Shown piece after piece: positions 7,451-13,920 of a DNA stretch of 14,311 nt. Every line of letters begins with the position of its first letter. Position 1 is the stretch's first letter. The translations under genes and the position numbers were made by a program. The notes below the pieces were generated by a model, which was not told where the DNA came from, searched no databases, and saw nothing but the letters and a program-made list of their open reading frames with translations. Source of the stretch: Pseudomonadota bacterium (GTDB lineage Bacteria > Pseudomonadota > Alphaproteobacteria > Acetobacterales > Acetobacteraceae); NCBI GenBank assembly GCA_021808185.1, contig JAKBCB010000036.1, forward strand, positions 1 to 14,311, in the 5' to 3' direction.

Positions 7451-7866
7451 CGGTGCTGTTCGATGGCACCGCCGAGGGCGAGGTGCTGGTGCTCGCCGCC
7501 CCGCTGAGTTTCTGGGGCGGCGTCTCGTGGGAGACAGGCGCGATCATCAACGCGCGCCACCCGCAGGTGGGCGAGATCGTGACCGGGAAAATCCTGGTGG
7601 TGCCGGAGCCGGTCGGCTCCTCGTCCTCATCCGCGGTGCTGCTGGAACTGATCCGCGCCGGCCGCGCGCCGGCGGCGATCGTGCTGGGCCGGCCTGACGC
7701 GATCCTGGTGGTCGCCTGCCTCGTTGCGCGCGAAATGGGCTGGCCCGCGCCGCCGATCCTGGTGGTGCCCGGCTGCGCCGAGACGCCGCCGGGGCGGGCG
7801 CGTGTCGCGGACGGGCGGTTCGAGGTGTTTCCGGCGATCAGACCGGCGTCCGGTCCGGCGGCTTGA
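7447..7866 (+). CDS. Aconitase X swivel (small) subunit, DUF126
   Basis: A 139-residue protein of the DUF126 type, the mobile swivel domain that closes over the active site of aconitase X. It starts MTVLFDGTAEGEVLVLAAPLSF and holds the conserved serine run PVGSSSSSAVLLELI and the strand AIVLGRPDAILVVACLVARE. In many bacteria this domain is fused to the catalytic part; here it is a separate gene whose ATG overlaps the large-subunit stop by four bases (7447-7450), which favours equal production of both parts. Its last 29 bases overlap the end of the convergent amidase-like gene on the other strand. Function follows the partner subunit; substrate unknown. Confidence 0.88.
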   Translation: MTVLFDGTAEGEVLVLAAPLSFWGGVSWETGAIINARHPQVGEIVTGKILVVPEPVGSSSSSAVLLELIRAGRAPAAIVLGRPDAILVVACLVAREMGWPAPPILVVPGCAETPPGRARVADGRFEVFPAIRPASGPAA

Positions 7867-8329
7867 AGTAGTAGTCGATCCGTCCGGCGCGGACCAAGGC
7901 GGCCTCGAACGTCCCGGACAGGCGCCCGCCGCACAGTTCCGCCGCGGGGTTGCCCAAGGCACCCGCGTAGCCGAGCGGTACGACGGTCGTGCCGGACATC
8001 TGCCCGTCGCACCCGACGACGACCGCCACATGGCCATGCCGCTGCCCCAGCGCGGCGGAGGTCATCCCCGCGATCACCACATGTCCGTTCTTGGCCATCG
8101 CGATGGCGGTCGGGATCGCCCGCGACGTGGTCCAGGCTTCGGTCGGGTCTTGCAGCTTCCCGACGATGCCATCGGCGTTCAGACCGTCGAGGTAGCCGGC
8201 GGCCAGGAAGTCCGCCAGCGCGGCCTTGAGGAACTGGTTGCAGTCAGCCGCGTTGGCCGCGAAATGCGCCTCGCAGCTGGCGATGATCTTTTGCGCGATC
8301 TCGTTGTCGGGCACGCAGGGAACCGGCAT
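7838..8329 (-). CDS. Tse1/Tae1-like cysteine peptidoglycan amidase candidate
   Basis: This 163-residue protein resembles Tse1 (Tae1) of Pseudomonas aeruginosa, a type VI secreted amidase that cuts peptide cross-links in peptidoglycan. The resemblance comes from memory of that sequence, not from a search. Shared points: a Cys near the N-terminus, DCNQFLKAALADF with the putative nucleophile at C30 (C30 in Tse1 as well), a W at 66, the strand NGHVVIAGM, and HGHVAVVV with the putative catalytic H100 (H91 in Tse1), ending in a YYF strand. No signal peptide is seen, consistent with a secreted effector or a cytoplasmic enzyme. No secretion gene and no convincing immunity gene lie in the window. GGGAGG five to six bases before the ATG gives a strong start. 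Other NlpC/P60- or CHAP-like hydrolases are the alternative. Confidence 0.65.
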   Translation of the reverse strand: MPVPCVPDNEIAQKIIASCEAHFAANAADCNQFLKAALADFLAAGYLDGLNADGIVGKLQDPTEAWTTSRAIPTAIAMAKNGHVVIAGMTSAALGQRHGHVAVVVGCDGQMSGTTVVPLGYAGALGNPAAELCGGRLSGTFEAALVRAGRIDYYFKPPDRTPV

Positions 8330-8362
8330 TGCAACCCTCCCGATGCGACAGCAACGCAGCGC

Positions 8363-8390
8363 AACGTAGCATGGTGGGAGCGTCCGGCAA
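8363..8390 (-). promoter_or_regulatory. Candidate promoter of the Tae1-like gene
   Basis: On the minus strand TTGCCGG (8390-8384) is followed after 13 bases by GCTACGTT (8370-8363). They match TTGaCgS at six of seven positions and GCtANAWC at six of eight. The site lies in the 79-base gap between the GT2-GtrA stop and the amidase-like start and would give a leader of about 26 bases ahead of the strong ribosome site. This suggests the amidase-like gene can be expressed apart from the gene upstream of it. Confidence 0.38.
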
Positions 8391-8408
8391 ACGGAACAGA
8401 TCGCGCCG

Positions 8409-9536
8409 CTACTTCGCCCGCCCCCAGGTGTAGGTGGAGGCGATGGCGTAGTTCCACACCGCGCCGATCAGCGCGCCGGCCAATCCCGCCAGCCACCAGC
8501 TTTGCCCTTCGCCGAAGATCTGCGCCGCGATGCCGATATTCGCCACCGCGCCGATGCTGCATCCGACGCTGAACGTCACCAGCCCGCGCACGAGGCGCCA
8601 GCCCTTCAGGCGTCGGTCGCGATAGGTCAGTTGGTTGTTGAGCATGAAATTGCTCACCATCGCGGCGAGCGTCGCGACGGTCTCCGCCGGGGCGAAGCGC
8701 AGGCCGAGGCTGAGGGCCAGATCCAGCACGATCAGGTTCACGCCCACGCCGACGCCGCCGATGAGGGCGAACAGCACGAAGCGTACCGGGATGATATGGC
8801 CGATCAGCTTGTCGGCGATCAGCATCAGGTATTCCCAGGCGACCATCGAATCGAGCTTGCTCTGCCCGAACTGGCGCGTGCGGAAGGTGAACGGCAGTTC
8901 ACGGAAGCGTGGCGGGCGCGGGCTGGAGGCGAACAGGTCGAGCAGGATCTTGAACCCCTGGCCGGACAGGTTGCGCACGGCGGCGTCGAACGCCTCCCGC
9001 CGCAGCATGAAGAAGCCGCTCATCGGGTCGGCGATGTCGGCGCGCACGATCAGCCGGCTGAGGCGGGTGGCGAAATTGCTGATCGCGGCACGCTTTTCGT
9101 CCCATTCGCCGACGCTGCCGCCAGGCACGTGGCGGCTGCCGACGACGATGTCGAGGCTGCCGTCCGCGAGTGCTGCGAACATGTCCGGCAGCAAGGATTC
9201 GTCGTGCTGCAAATCGGCGTCCATGACCGCCACGACCGGGGCGGAGGTGGCGAGAATCCCCTCGATGCAGGCCGAGGACAGGCCGCGCCGGCCGATGCGT
9301 TGCAGGCAGCGCACGCGCGGATCGGACTGCGCGATGCGTCGCGCGACATCCGCGGTGCCGTCGCGCGAATCGTCATCGACGAAGACGACCTCCCACTCGA
9401 TGCCGCGCAGCACCTCGTGCAGCCGGGCCACCAGCACCGGGACATTGGCGCTCTCGTTCAGGGTCGGCACCACCACGGCCAGTTGCCGGCTGACCCAGAC
9501 GGGCGCGGGTGCTTCGACGGCATCGTTGGCTGGCAA
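8409..9536 (-). CDS. GT2 glycosyltransferase fused to GtrA membrane domain (polyprenol-phosphate mannosyltransferase type)
   Basis: The N-terminal part (about 19-240) is a family 2 glycosyltransferase like dolichol/polyprenol-phosphate mannosyltransferase: VVVPTLNE, VFVDDDSRDGT (54-61), MDADLQHD with the metal-binding DAD at 106-108, VVGSR, DPMSGFF and RQFGQSKL. The C-terminal part (about 250-374) is a GtrA domain with four predicted membrane helices (FVLFALIGGVGVGVNLIVLD onward). Such fusions load a sugar onto a lipid carrier at the inner membrane, supplying envelope or protein glycosylation; the sugar here is unknown. There is no ATG or GTG upstream of the first strand; TTG at 9536, with GGAG eight bases before it, gives 375 residues. 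TTG at 9605 is an alternative adding 23 residues. It is divergent from the LysE gene. Confidence 0.87.
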   Translation of the reverse strand: MPANDAVEAPAPVWVSRQLAVVVPTLNESANVPVLVARLHEVLRGIEWEVVFVDDDSRDGTADVARRIAQSDPRVRCLQRIGRRGLSSACIEGILATSAPVVAVMDADLQHDESLLPDMFAALADGSLDIVVGSRHVPGGSVGEWDEKRAAISNFATRLSRLIVRADIADPMSGFFMLRREAFDAAVRNLSGQGFKILLDLFASSPRPPRFRELPFTFRTRQFGQSKLDSMVAWEYLMLIADKLIGHIIPVRFVLFALIGGVGVGVNLIVLDLALSLGLRFAPAETVATLAAMVSNFMLNNQLTYRDRRLKGWRLVRGLVTFSVGCSIGAVANIGIAAQIFGEGQSWWLAGLAGALIGAVWNYAIASTYTWGRAK

Positions 9537-9652
9537 GGTCTCGTCTCCGCTGGCCGCCGCCGTTTGCTGCCAGAACGCGGCGGCCGGAGCAAGCCGTGGA
9601 CGCAACGAAGCCGCCCGGTGCGGCGGGCGGCCCGCTCTGCTATCAGGCGGGC

Positions 9653-10285
9653 ATGACCGTGGACATCGCCAACTGGCTGCTGCCCGTGCTGGCCTTCGCG
9701 ACGGCGATGGCGGCGACACCGGGGCCGAACAACGTGATGGTCGCGGCCTCCGGCGCCACGTTCGGGTTCCGACCGACGGTGCCGCACATCCTGGGGATCT
9801 CCGTGGGCTTTCCGGTGATGCTGGCGCTGGTCGCCATCGGCGCCGCCGAGCCGCTGCGGACGTGGCCGTGGCTGCACGAGGCGCTGCGCTGGATCGGTGC
9901 GGCCTACATGCTGTGGCTGGCCTGGCACATCGCGACCGCCGACCCGGCGGTGGCCGTGGACCAGGGGCGCGCGACGGCGGCGCGGCGCGGGCGGCCGATG
10001 ACCTTCGTGCAGGCGGCGCTGTTCCAGTGGGTGAACCCGAAGGCATGGGTCGCGGCGGCGGGCACGGTGGTGACGTATATCACCGCGACCGGGCCGGGCT
10101 TCTGGCTGCAAGCCGGCGTGCTGGAAGCGGTTTTCGTGGTCACGACGGTGGTCTTCGTCGCCCTGTGGACCGGGATCGGCGCCGGTGCGGCACGGGCGCT
10201 GCGTACGGAGCGCGCGGTGCGGCGGTTCAACGTGGCGATGGCGGGGCTGCTGGTGCTGTCGCTGATTCCGCTGTTCCTGGAATAG
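9653..10285 (+). CDS. LysE/RhtB family amino-acid exporter
   Basis: The 210-residue hydrophobic protein has the length and marks of LysE-family translocators, inner-membrane exporters of amino acids or related metabolites. TPGPNNVM at 22-29 in the first helix and QWVNPKAW (125-132) are the family signatures. About six hydrophobic segments are visible (roughly 5-25, 40-63, 70-95, 118-142, 148-172, 188-208). The exported compound cannot be told; close relatives are often annotated by number only. AGGCGG stands very close to the ATG. It reads divergently from the GT2-GtrA gene and converges on hemW with one base between the stops, so neither neighbour is likely to be an operon partner. Confidence 0.9.
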   Translation: MTVDIANWLLPVLAFATAMAATPGPNNVMVAASGATFGFRPTVPHILGISVGFPVMLALVAIGAAEPLRTWPWLHEALRWIGAAYMLWLAWHIATADPAVAVDQGRATAARRGRPMTFVQAALFQWVNPKAWVAAAGTVVTYITATGPGFWLQAGVLEAVFVVTTVVFVALWTGIGAGAARALRTERAVRRFNVAMAGLLVLSLIPLFLE

Positions 10286-10286
10286 C

Positions 10287-11435
10287 TTACGCGACCAGTG
10301 CCGCCAGCAGCGCGTCGAGCCGCTTGCGCCCCTCATTCGTCGCGCGCAGGCGGCCATCGGCGCGGACCAGATAATCCTCGGCCACGGCCCGCGCGAGCAC
10401 GTCCGGCTCGGTGGCGTCGGCAAGGGACATTCCCGTGCGGGCACGGAAGCGGGCTTCGTCGATCCCCTCGGCCAGCCGCAGCCCCATCAGCAGCATTTCG
10501 CGCGCGCGCTCCTCGGCCGTGACCGGGGTTTCCTCGGTGGTGCCGTGCCCGGCCCGCTCGACCCGCTCGGCCCAGGGTTCCGGCGCGCGATGGCGGCGCG
10601 TGGCGAGCAACTGCCCGCCGAGGCTGACCCGGCCATGCGCCCCCGGCCCGATGCCGGCATAGTCGCCATACCGCCAGTACGCGAGGTTGTGGCGGCTTTC
10701 GGCGCCCGGTTGCGCGTAGTTGGAGACCTCGTACGGCAGCAGCCCGAATTGCGCCGCCACCTCGGCCGTGGCGTCGTAGAGCGCCGCCGCCGTCTCGTCG
10801 TCCGGCAGCACGATCTCGCCGCGCGCGTGGCGGGTGGCGAAGCCGGTGCCGGGTTCGATGGTGAGCTGGTACAGCGACAGATGATCGGCCGCGAGTGCCA
10901 GCGCCTGCCGCAGTTCGGCGCGCCATTCCGCCTCGGTCTGGCCGGGGCGGGCGTAGATCAGGTCGAACGACACGCGCGGGAACACCTTCTTCCCGAGTTC
11001 CAGCGCCGCGACCGCCTCATCGGCCGAATGTGCCCGGCCGAGCATGGTGAGCGCGTCGGCGCGCAGGCTTTGCACGCCGATGGACACCCGGTTCACCCCG
11101 GCCTGGCGGAAGGCGGCGAGACGGTCGGCCTCGATGCTGGTCGGGTTCGCCTCCAGCGTGATTTCGATGTCGGGCAGCGGCGCGAACAGCCGCGCGGCGT
11201 CGTCGATGATGCCGAAGACCGTCTCCGGCGCCATCAGGCTCGGCGTGCCGCCGCCGAAGAAGATCGAGGCGAGCGGGCGGCGGCCGAGGCGCTCGGCCTC
11301 CCACGCCAGTTCGGCGCGCAGGGCGGCGGCGAAGCGGGGCTGGTCGATGCGCTCGCGCACATGCGAGTTGAAGTCGCAATACGGGCACTTGGCGAGGCAG
11401 AACGGCCAGTGGATATAGAGGGCAAGGGGTTCCAT
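10287..11435 (-). CDS. hemW: Radical SAM heme chaperone HemW
   Basis: A 382-residue radical SAM protein. The iron-sulfur motif CLAKCPYC (C13, C17, C20) in HWPFCLAKCPYCDFNSH and the SAM-binding FGGGTPSLM are clear. Aspartate-phenylalanine after the third cysteine, where oxygen-independent coproporphyrinogen oxidase HemN has a further cysteine, identifies HemW, which binds heme and delivers it to apo-proteins rather than oxidising coproporphyrinogen. Further family marks are EANPTSIE, NRVSIGVQS, FDLIYARPGQT and SNYAQPG. Its length fits HemW (about 380). The start is close to the cysteine motif as expected. It is divergent from the YbaK-type gene, with only 29 bases between the two ATGs. In many genomes hemW adjoins rdgB; no such gene is here. 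Confidence 0.94.
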   Translation of the reverse strand: MEPLALYIHWPFCLAKCPYCDFNSHVRERIDQPRFAAALRAELAWEAERLGRRPLASIFFGGGTPSLMAPETVFGIIDDAARLFAPLPDIEITLEANPTSIEADRLAAFRQAGVNRVSIGVQSLRADALTMLGRAHSADEAVAALELGKKVFPRVSFDLIYARPGQTEAEWRAELRQALALAADHLSLYQLTIEPGTGFATRHARGEIVLPDDETAAALYDATAEVAAQFGLLPYEVSNYAQPGAESRHNLAYWRYGDYAGIGPGAHGRVSLGGQLLATRRHRAPEPWAERVERAGHGTTEETPVTAEERAREMLLMGLRLAEGIDEARFRARTGMSLADATEPDVLARAVAEDYLVRADGRLRATNEGRKRLDALLAALVA

Positions 11436-11464
11436 CGCCCCGCATATAGGGGGTCGGGGGCGCC

Positions 11465-11950
11465 ATGGCCGAGAAAAACTCCGTCGAGCGGGTGCGCGCG
11501 GCGCTGCTGGCCGCCGGGCACGAGGACACGATTTCCGCGTTTCCCGAGGGCACCCGCACCGCCGCCGACGCGGCGGCGGCGATCGGCTGCACCGTCGCGC
11601 AGATCGCCAAATCCATCGTCTTTCGCGCGCGCGGCGCGCATGGCGAGCGCGCGGCGCTGGTGATCGCCTCCGGCGTCAACCGGGTGGACGCGGGCAAGGT
11701 GGCCGCCGTGCTGGGGGTGACGCTGAAGCGGGCCGATGCCGAATGGGTCCGCGCGCAGACCGGCTTTGCCATCGGCGGCGTCTCGCCGGTTGGCCACCTG
11801 TTGCCGCCGCTGCTGGTGTTCGACCGCGATCTGCTGGCGCTGCACCCGATTTTCGCCGCCGCCGGCTCGCCGCACCACATTTTCCGCACGGAGGCGGAGG
11901 CGCTGGCGCGCATCACCGGGGCGATGGTGGCGGAGGTGCGCGAGGGGTGA
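11465..11950 (+). CDS. YbaK/prolyl-tRNA editing family deacylase
   Basis: The 161-residue protein is a free-standing YbaK/ProX-type editing domain, which hydrolyses mischarged aminoacyl-tRNAs (often Cys-tRNA-Pro or Ala-tRNA-Pro). Family marks are QIAKSIVFRA with the conserved lysine at K49, ERAALVIASGVNRVDAGKVA, GFAIGGVSPVGH and the C-terminal AAGSPHHIFRT. The exact specificity cannot be decided from the sequence; several of these subfamilies look alike. The ATG has GGGGG about five bases upstream. It starts 29 bases from the divergent hemW start, so their promoters must overlap each other or lie within the opposite gene. A short imperfect stem (GCCC/GGGC, 11952-11962) just past the stop is too weak to call a terminator. 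Confidence 0.88.
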   Translation: MAEKNSVERVRAALLAAGHEDTISAFPEGTRTAADAAAAIGCTVAQIAKSIVFRARGAHGERAALVIASGVNRVDAGKVAAVLGVTLKRADAEWVRAQTGFAIGGVSPVGHLLPPLLVFDRDLLALHPIFAAAGSPHHIFRTEAEALARITGAMVAEVREG

Positions 11951-11968
11951 GGCCCGCCGGGCGTTTGC

Positions 11969-11997
11969 TTGACACCCCGGATGGCGGAGGCTAACCC
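11969..11997 (+). promoter_or_regulatory. Candidate housekeeping promoter of fabD
   Basis: A perfect TTGACA (11969-11974, part of TTGACAC) is followed at 14 bases after the seven-mer by GCTAACCC (11990-11997), equivalent to a 17-base gap between hexamers with TAACCC as the -10. It resembles the TTGaCgS / GCtANAWC pattern. Transcription would begin near 12004, giving a leader of about 38 bases before the fabD ATG. It is the only clear promoter-like site between the YbaK-type gene and fabD. Confidence 0.55.
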
Positions 11998-12041
11998 GCC
12001 GCACGATTCCGCGACCTCCCCATTACGGGACACTCCGCCCC

Positions 12042-13001
12042 ATGTCCGTACATGCCTTCGTGTTTCCCGGCCAGGGCAGCCAGGCCGTCGGCATGGGCCG
12101 CGACCTCGCCGCCGCGTTCGCGGCTGCCCGCGAGGTGTTTCAGGAGGTGGACGACACCCTGAAACAGAAGCTGTCCAAGCTGATGTTCGAGGGGCCGGCC
12201 GAGGAACTGACCCTGACCGAGAACACCCAGCCGGCGCTGATGGCGCATTCGCTCGCGGTGCTGCGGGTGTTGGAGCGCGAGGGCAATTTTTCGCTCGCCG
12301 ACAAGGCGGTCGTGGTCGCGGGGCATTCGCTGGGCGAATATTCGGCGCTGGCCGCCGCCGGCAGCTTCTCGGTCGCGCGGGCGGCCTCGCTGCTGCGGCT
12401 GCGCGGGCAGGCGATGCAGAAGGCGGTGCCGGCCGGTGAGGGCGCGATGGCCGCGCTGCTGGGCGCGGAACTGGCGCTGGCCCAGGAGATTTGCGCCGCC
12501 GCCGCCGAAGGGCCGGACGGCAAGCGCGCGGTGATCGAGCCGGCCAACGACAATGGCGGCGGTCAGGTGGTGATCTCCGGCGCGAAGGCCGCGGTGGAGC
12601 GGGCGATCGAGATCGCCCGTACCAAGGGCGTGAAGCGGGCGATGCTGCTGCCGGTCTCGGCGCCCTTCCATTGCGCGCTGATGGCGCCGGCGGCGGACGC
12701 GATGGCCGAGGCGCTGGAAAACGCCCCGCCCGTCGGGCCGCGCGTGGCGCTGATCGCCAACGTCACGGCGGCAAAAGTCATGGACCCGGCCGAGATCGCC
12801 CGCTTGCTCGTGGCGCAGGTGACGGCCACGGTGCGCTGGCGCGAGAGCGTGCAGGCGATGGTCGGGCTTGGGGTGGACAGCTTCGTCGAACTCGGCGCGG
12901 GCAAGGTGCTGGCCGGCCTCGTGCGCCGGATCGCGCCGGACGCGGCGGCGGCCTCGGTCGGCTCGCCCGCCGAAATCGAACACATTCTCAAGACCTTGTA
13001 G
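12042..13001 (+). CDS. fabD: Malonyl-CoA:ACP transacylase
   Basis: FabD moves malonyl from CoA to the phosphopantetheine arm of acyl carrier protein, providing the extender unit for fatty-acid chains. The 319-residue protein begins with the family's FVFPGQGSQAVGMG and has the nucleophile elbow GHSLGEYSAL with S96; H210 in PVSAPFHCALM completes the catalytic pair. NDNGGGQVVISG and the malonyl-binding arginine region LLRLRGQAMQ are also present. Length is usual for FabD (about 310). The ATG sits at the expected place before the first strand although no strong ribosome site precedes it. It is the first gene of the fabD-fabG-acpP-fabF cluster, and fabG follows nine bases after its stop. Confidence 0.97.
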   Translation: MSVHAFVFPGQGSQAVGMGRDLAAAFAAAREVFQEVDDTLKQKLSKLMFEGPAEELTLTENTQPALMAHSLAVLRVLEREGNFSLADKAVVVAGHSLGEYSALAAAGSFSVARAASLLRLRGQAMQKAVPAGEGAMAALLGAELALAQEICAAAAEGPDGKRAVIEPANDNGGGQVVISGAKAAVERAIEIARTKGVKRAMLLPVSAPFHCALMAPAADAMAEALENAPPVGPRVALIANVTAAKVMDPAEIARLLVAQVTATVRWRESVQAMVGLGVDSFVELGAGKVLAGLVRRIAPDAAAASVGSPAEIEHILKTL

Positions 13002-13010
13002 AGAAACGCG

Positions 13011-13748
13011 ATGTTCCGGCTGGATGGCAAATCGGCGCTGGTGACGGGGGCTTCCGGCGGGATCGGCGCGGCGATTGCGCGCGCGCTGCATGCGCGGGGC
13101 GCGGCCGTGGCGCTGTCCGGCACGCGGCGCGAGGCGCTGGAGGCGCTGGCGGGCGAATTGGGCGAGCGGGTGCATGTCTGCCCCGCCGACCTGCGCGACA
13201 CGGCGGCGACCGAGGGGCTGGTGGCCGCGGCCGAGGCGGCGGCGGGGCCGCTGTCGATCCTGGTCAACAACGCGGGGCTGACCCGCGACATGCTGGCGCT
13301 GCGGATGAAGGACGAGGACTGGCAGACGGTGCTGGATGTCGATCTGTCGGCACCGTTCCGCCTTGCCCGCGCCGCGTTGAAGGGGATGCTGCGCCGGCGC
13401 GCCGGGCGGATCATTTCCATCGGCTCGGTGGTCGGCGCCACCGGCAACGCCGGGCAGGCCAACTACGCGGCGGCCAAGGCCGGGCTGGTCGGCATGACCA
13501 AGGCGCTGGCGCAGGAAGTCGGCAGCCGTGGCATTACGGTGAATCTTGTGGCCCCCGGCTTCGTGCAGACCGCGATGACGGAGGTGCTGCCCGAGGCACA
13601 GCGCACGAAACTGACCGAATCGATCCCGCTCGGGCGCCTCGGCCAGCCGGCGGACATCGCCGCCGCCGTGGTGTATCTGGCCAGCGACGAGGCCGCGTGG
13701 GTGACGGGAGCCACGCTGCATGTGAATGGCGGCATGGCGATGCTATAG
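13011..13748 (+). CDS. fabG: 3-oxoacyl-[ACP] reductase
   Basis: FabG reduces 3-ketoacyl-ACP with NADPH, the first reductive step of each elongation round. The 245-residue protein is a classical short-chain dehydrogenase: cofactor loop TGASGGIGAAIA, NNAG motif at the end of the fourth strand, and the active-site set S139 (ISIGSVVG), Y152 and K156 (NYAAAKAG). VAPGFVQTAMT and the C-terminal GATLHVNGGMAML are typical of FabG and distinguish it from general dehydrogenases, as does its position between fabD and acpP. GAGA stands upstream of the ATG in the short gap after fabD, so translation of the two is likely linked. A strong hairpin begins two bases after its stop. Confidence 0.97.
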   Translation: MFRLDGKSALVTGASGGIGAAIARALHARGAAVALSGTRREALEALAGELGERVHVCPADLRDTAATEGLVAAAEAAAGPLSILVNNAGLTRDMLALRMKDEDWQTVLDVDLSAPFRLARAALKGMLRRRAGRIISIGSVVGATGNAGQANYAAAKAGLVGMTKALAQEVGSRGITVNLVAPGFVQTAMTEVLPEAQRTKLTESIPLGRLGQPADIAAAVVYLASDEAAWVTGATLHVNGGMAML

Positions 13749-13749
13749 G

Positions 13750-13767
13750 GCGCGCCACAAGGCGCGC
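13750..13767 (+). terminator. Hairpin directly after fabG (possible partial terminator)
   Basis: GCGCGCC (13750-13756) and GGCGCGC (13761-13767) form a perfect seven-base-pair stem with the loop ACAA, starting two bases past the fabG stop. No run of T follows, so it is not a classic intrinsic terminator; it could reduce read-through or protect the 3' end of a fabD-fabG message. The acpP promoter candidate begins three bases downstream. Confidence 0.4.
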
Positions 13768-13770
13768 GGG

Positions 13771-13799
13771 TTGGCCATGTGACAAAACCGTGCTAATCG
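13771..13799 (+). promoter_or_regulatory. Candidate acpP promoter
   Basis: TTGGCCA (13771-13777), a 14-base spacer and GCTAATCG (13792-13799) have the same spacing as the fabD and GT61 promoter candidates, with a good -35 but partial -10 match. It would give acpP its own start near 13806 and a leader of about 115 bases. A private promoter is expected because acyl carrier protein is needed in far greater amounts than the enzymes around it. Confidence 0.38.
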
Positions 13800-13837
13800 C
13801 CGCCCCGCCTCGTCCGGGGATGCGCGGCGTCGGGTGC

Positions 13838-13863
13838 GTCCGCGCCGCGCGGCGCGCGCGGAC
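13838..13863 (+). other. GC-rich hairpin in the acpP leader
   Basis: GTCCGCGC (13838-13845) and GCGCGGAC (13856-13863) pair perfectly over eight bases; the ten-base loop is itself GC-only and can pair further. It lies about 57 bases before the acpP ATG and ends well short of the ribosome site (GGAG at 13906-13909, AGG at 13911-13913). It may stabilise the leader or slow transcription; composition alone makes such stems fairly common here. Confidence 0.35.
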
Positions 13864-13920
13864 ATGGCGTCGGTGGACGAGACGTTGAACCAGGACAGGC
13901 AGGCAGGAGCAGGTATTTCC

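Noticed and set aside
9537..10046. Upstream extension of the GT2-GtrA frame to an ATG at 10046
   Set aside because: The extra 170 residues lie opposite the LysE gene, are low-complexity Arg/Pro/Ala, and precede the first conserved strand by far more than the family has.
11952..11970. GCCC/GGGC stem followed by GTTTGCTT after the YbaK-type gene as a terminator
   Set aside because: A four-base-pair stem is too short, and the T-rich part is better explained as the fabD -35 region.
11991..13721. A 576-codon minus-strand open frame across fabD and fabG
   Set aside because: No family features; both plus-strand genes are complete, with catalytic residues in place.
13834..13920. In-frame extension of acpP to an ATG at 13834
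   Set aside because: The added residues do not resemble ACP, while the ATG at 13921 has a good ribosome site and gives the standard length.
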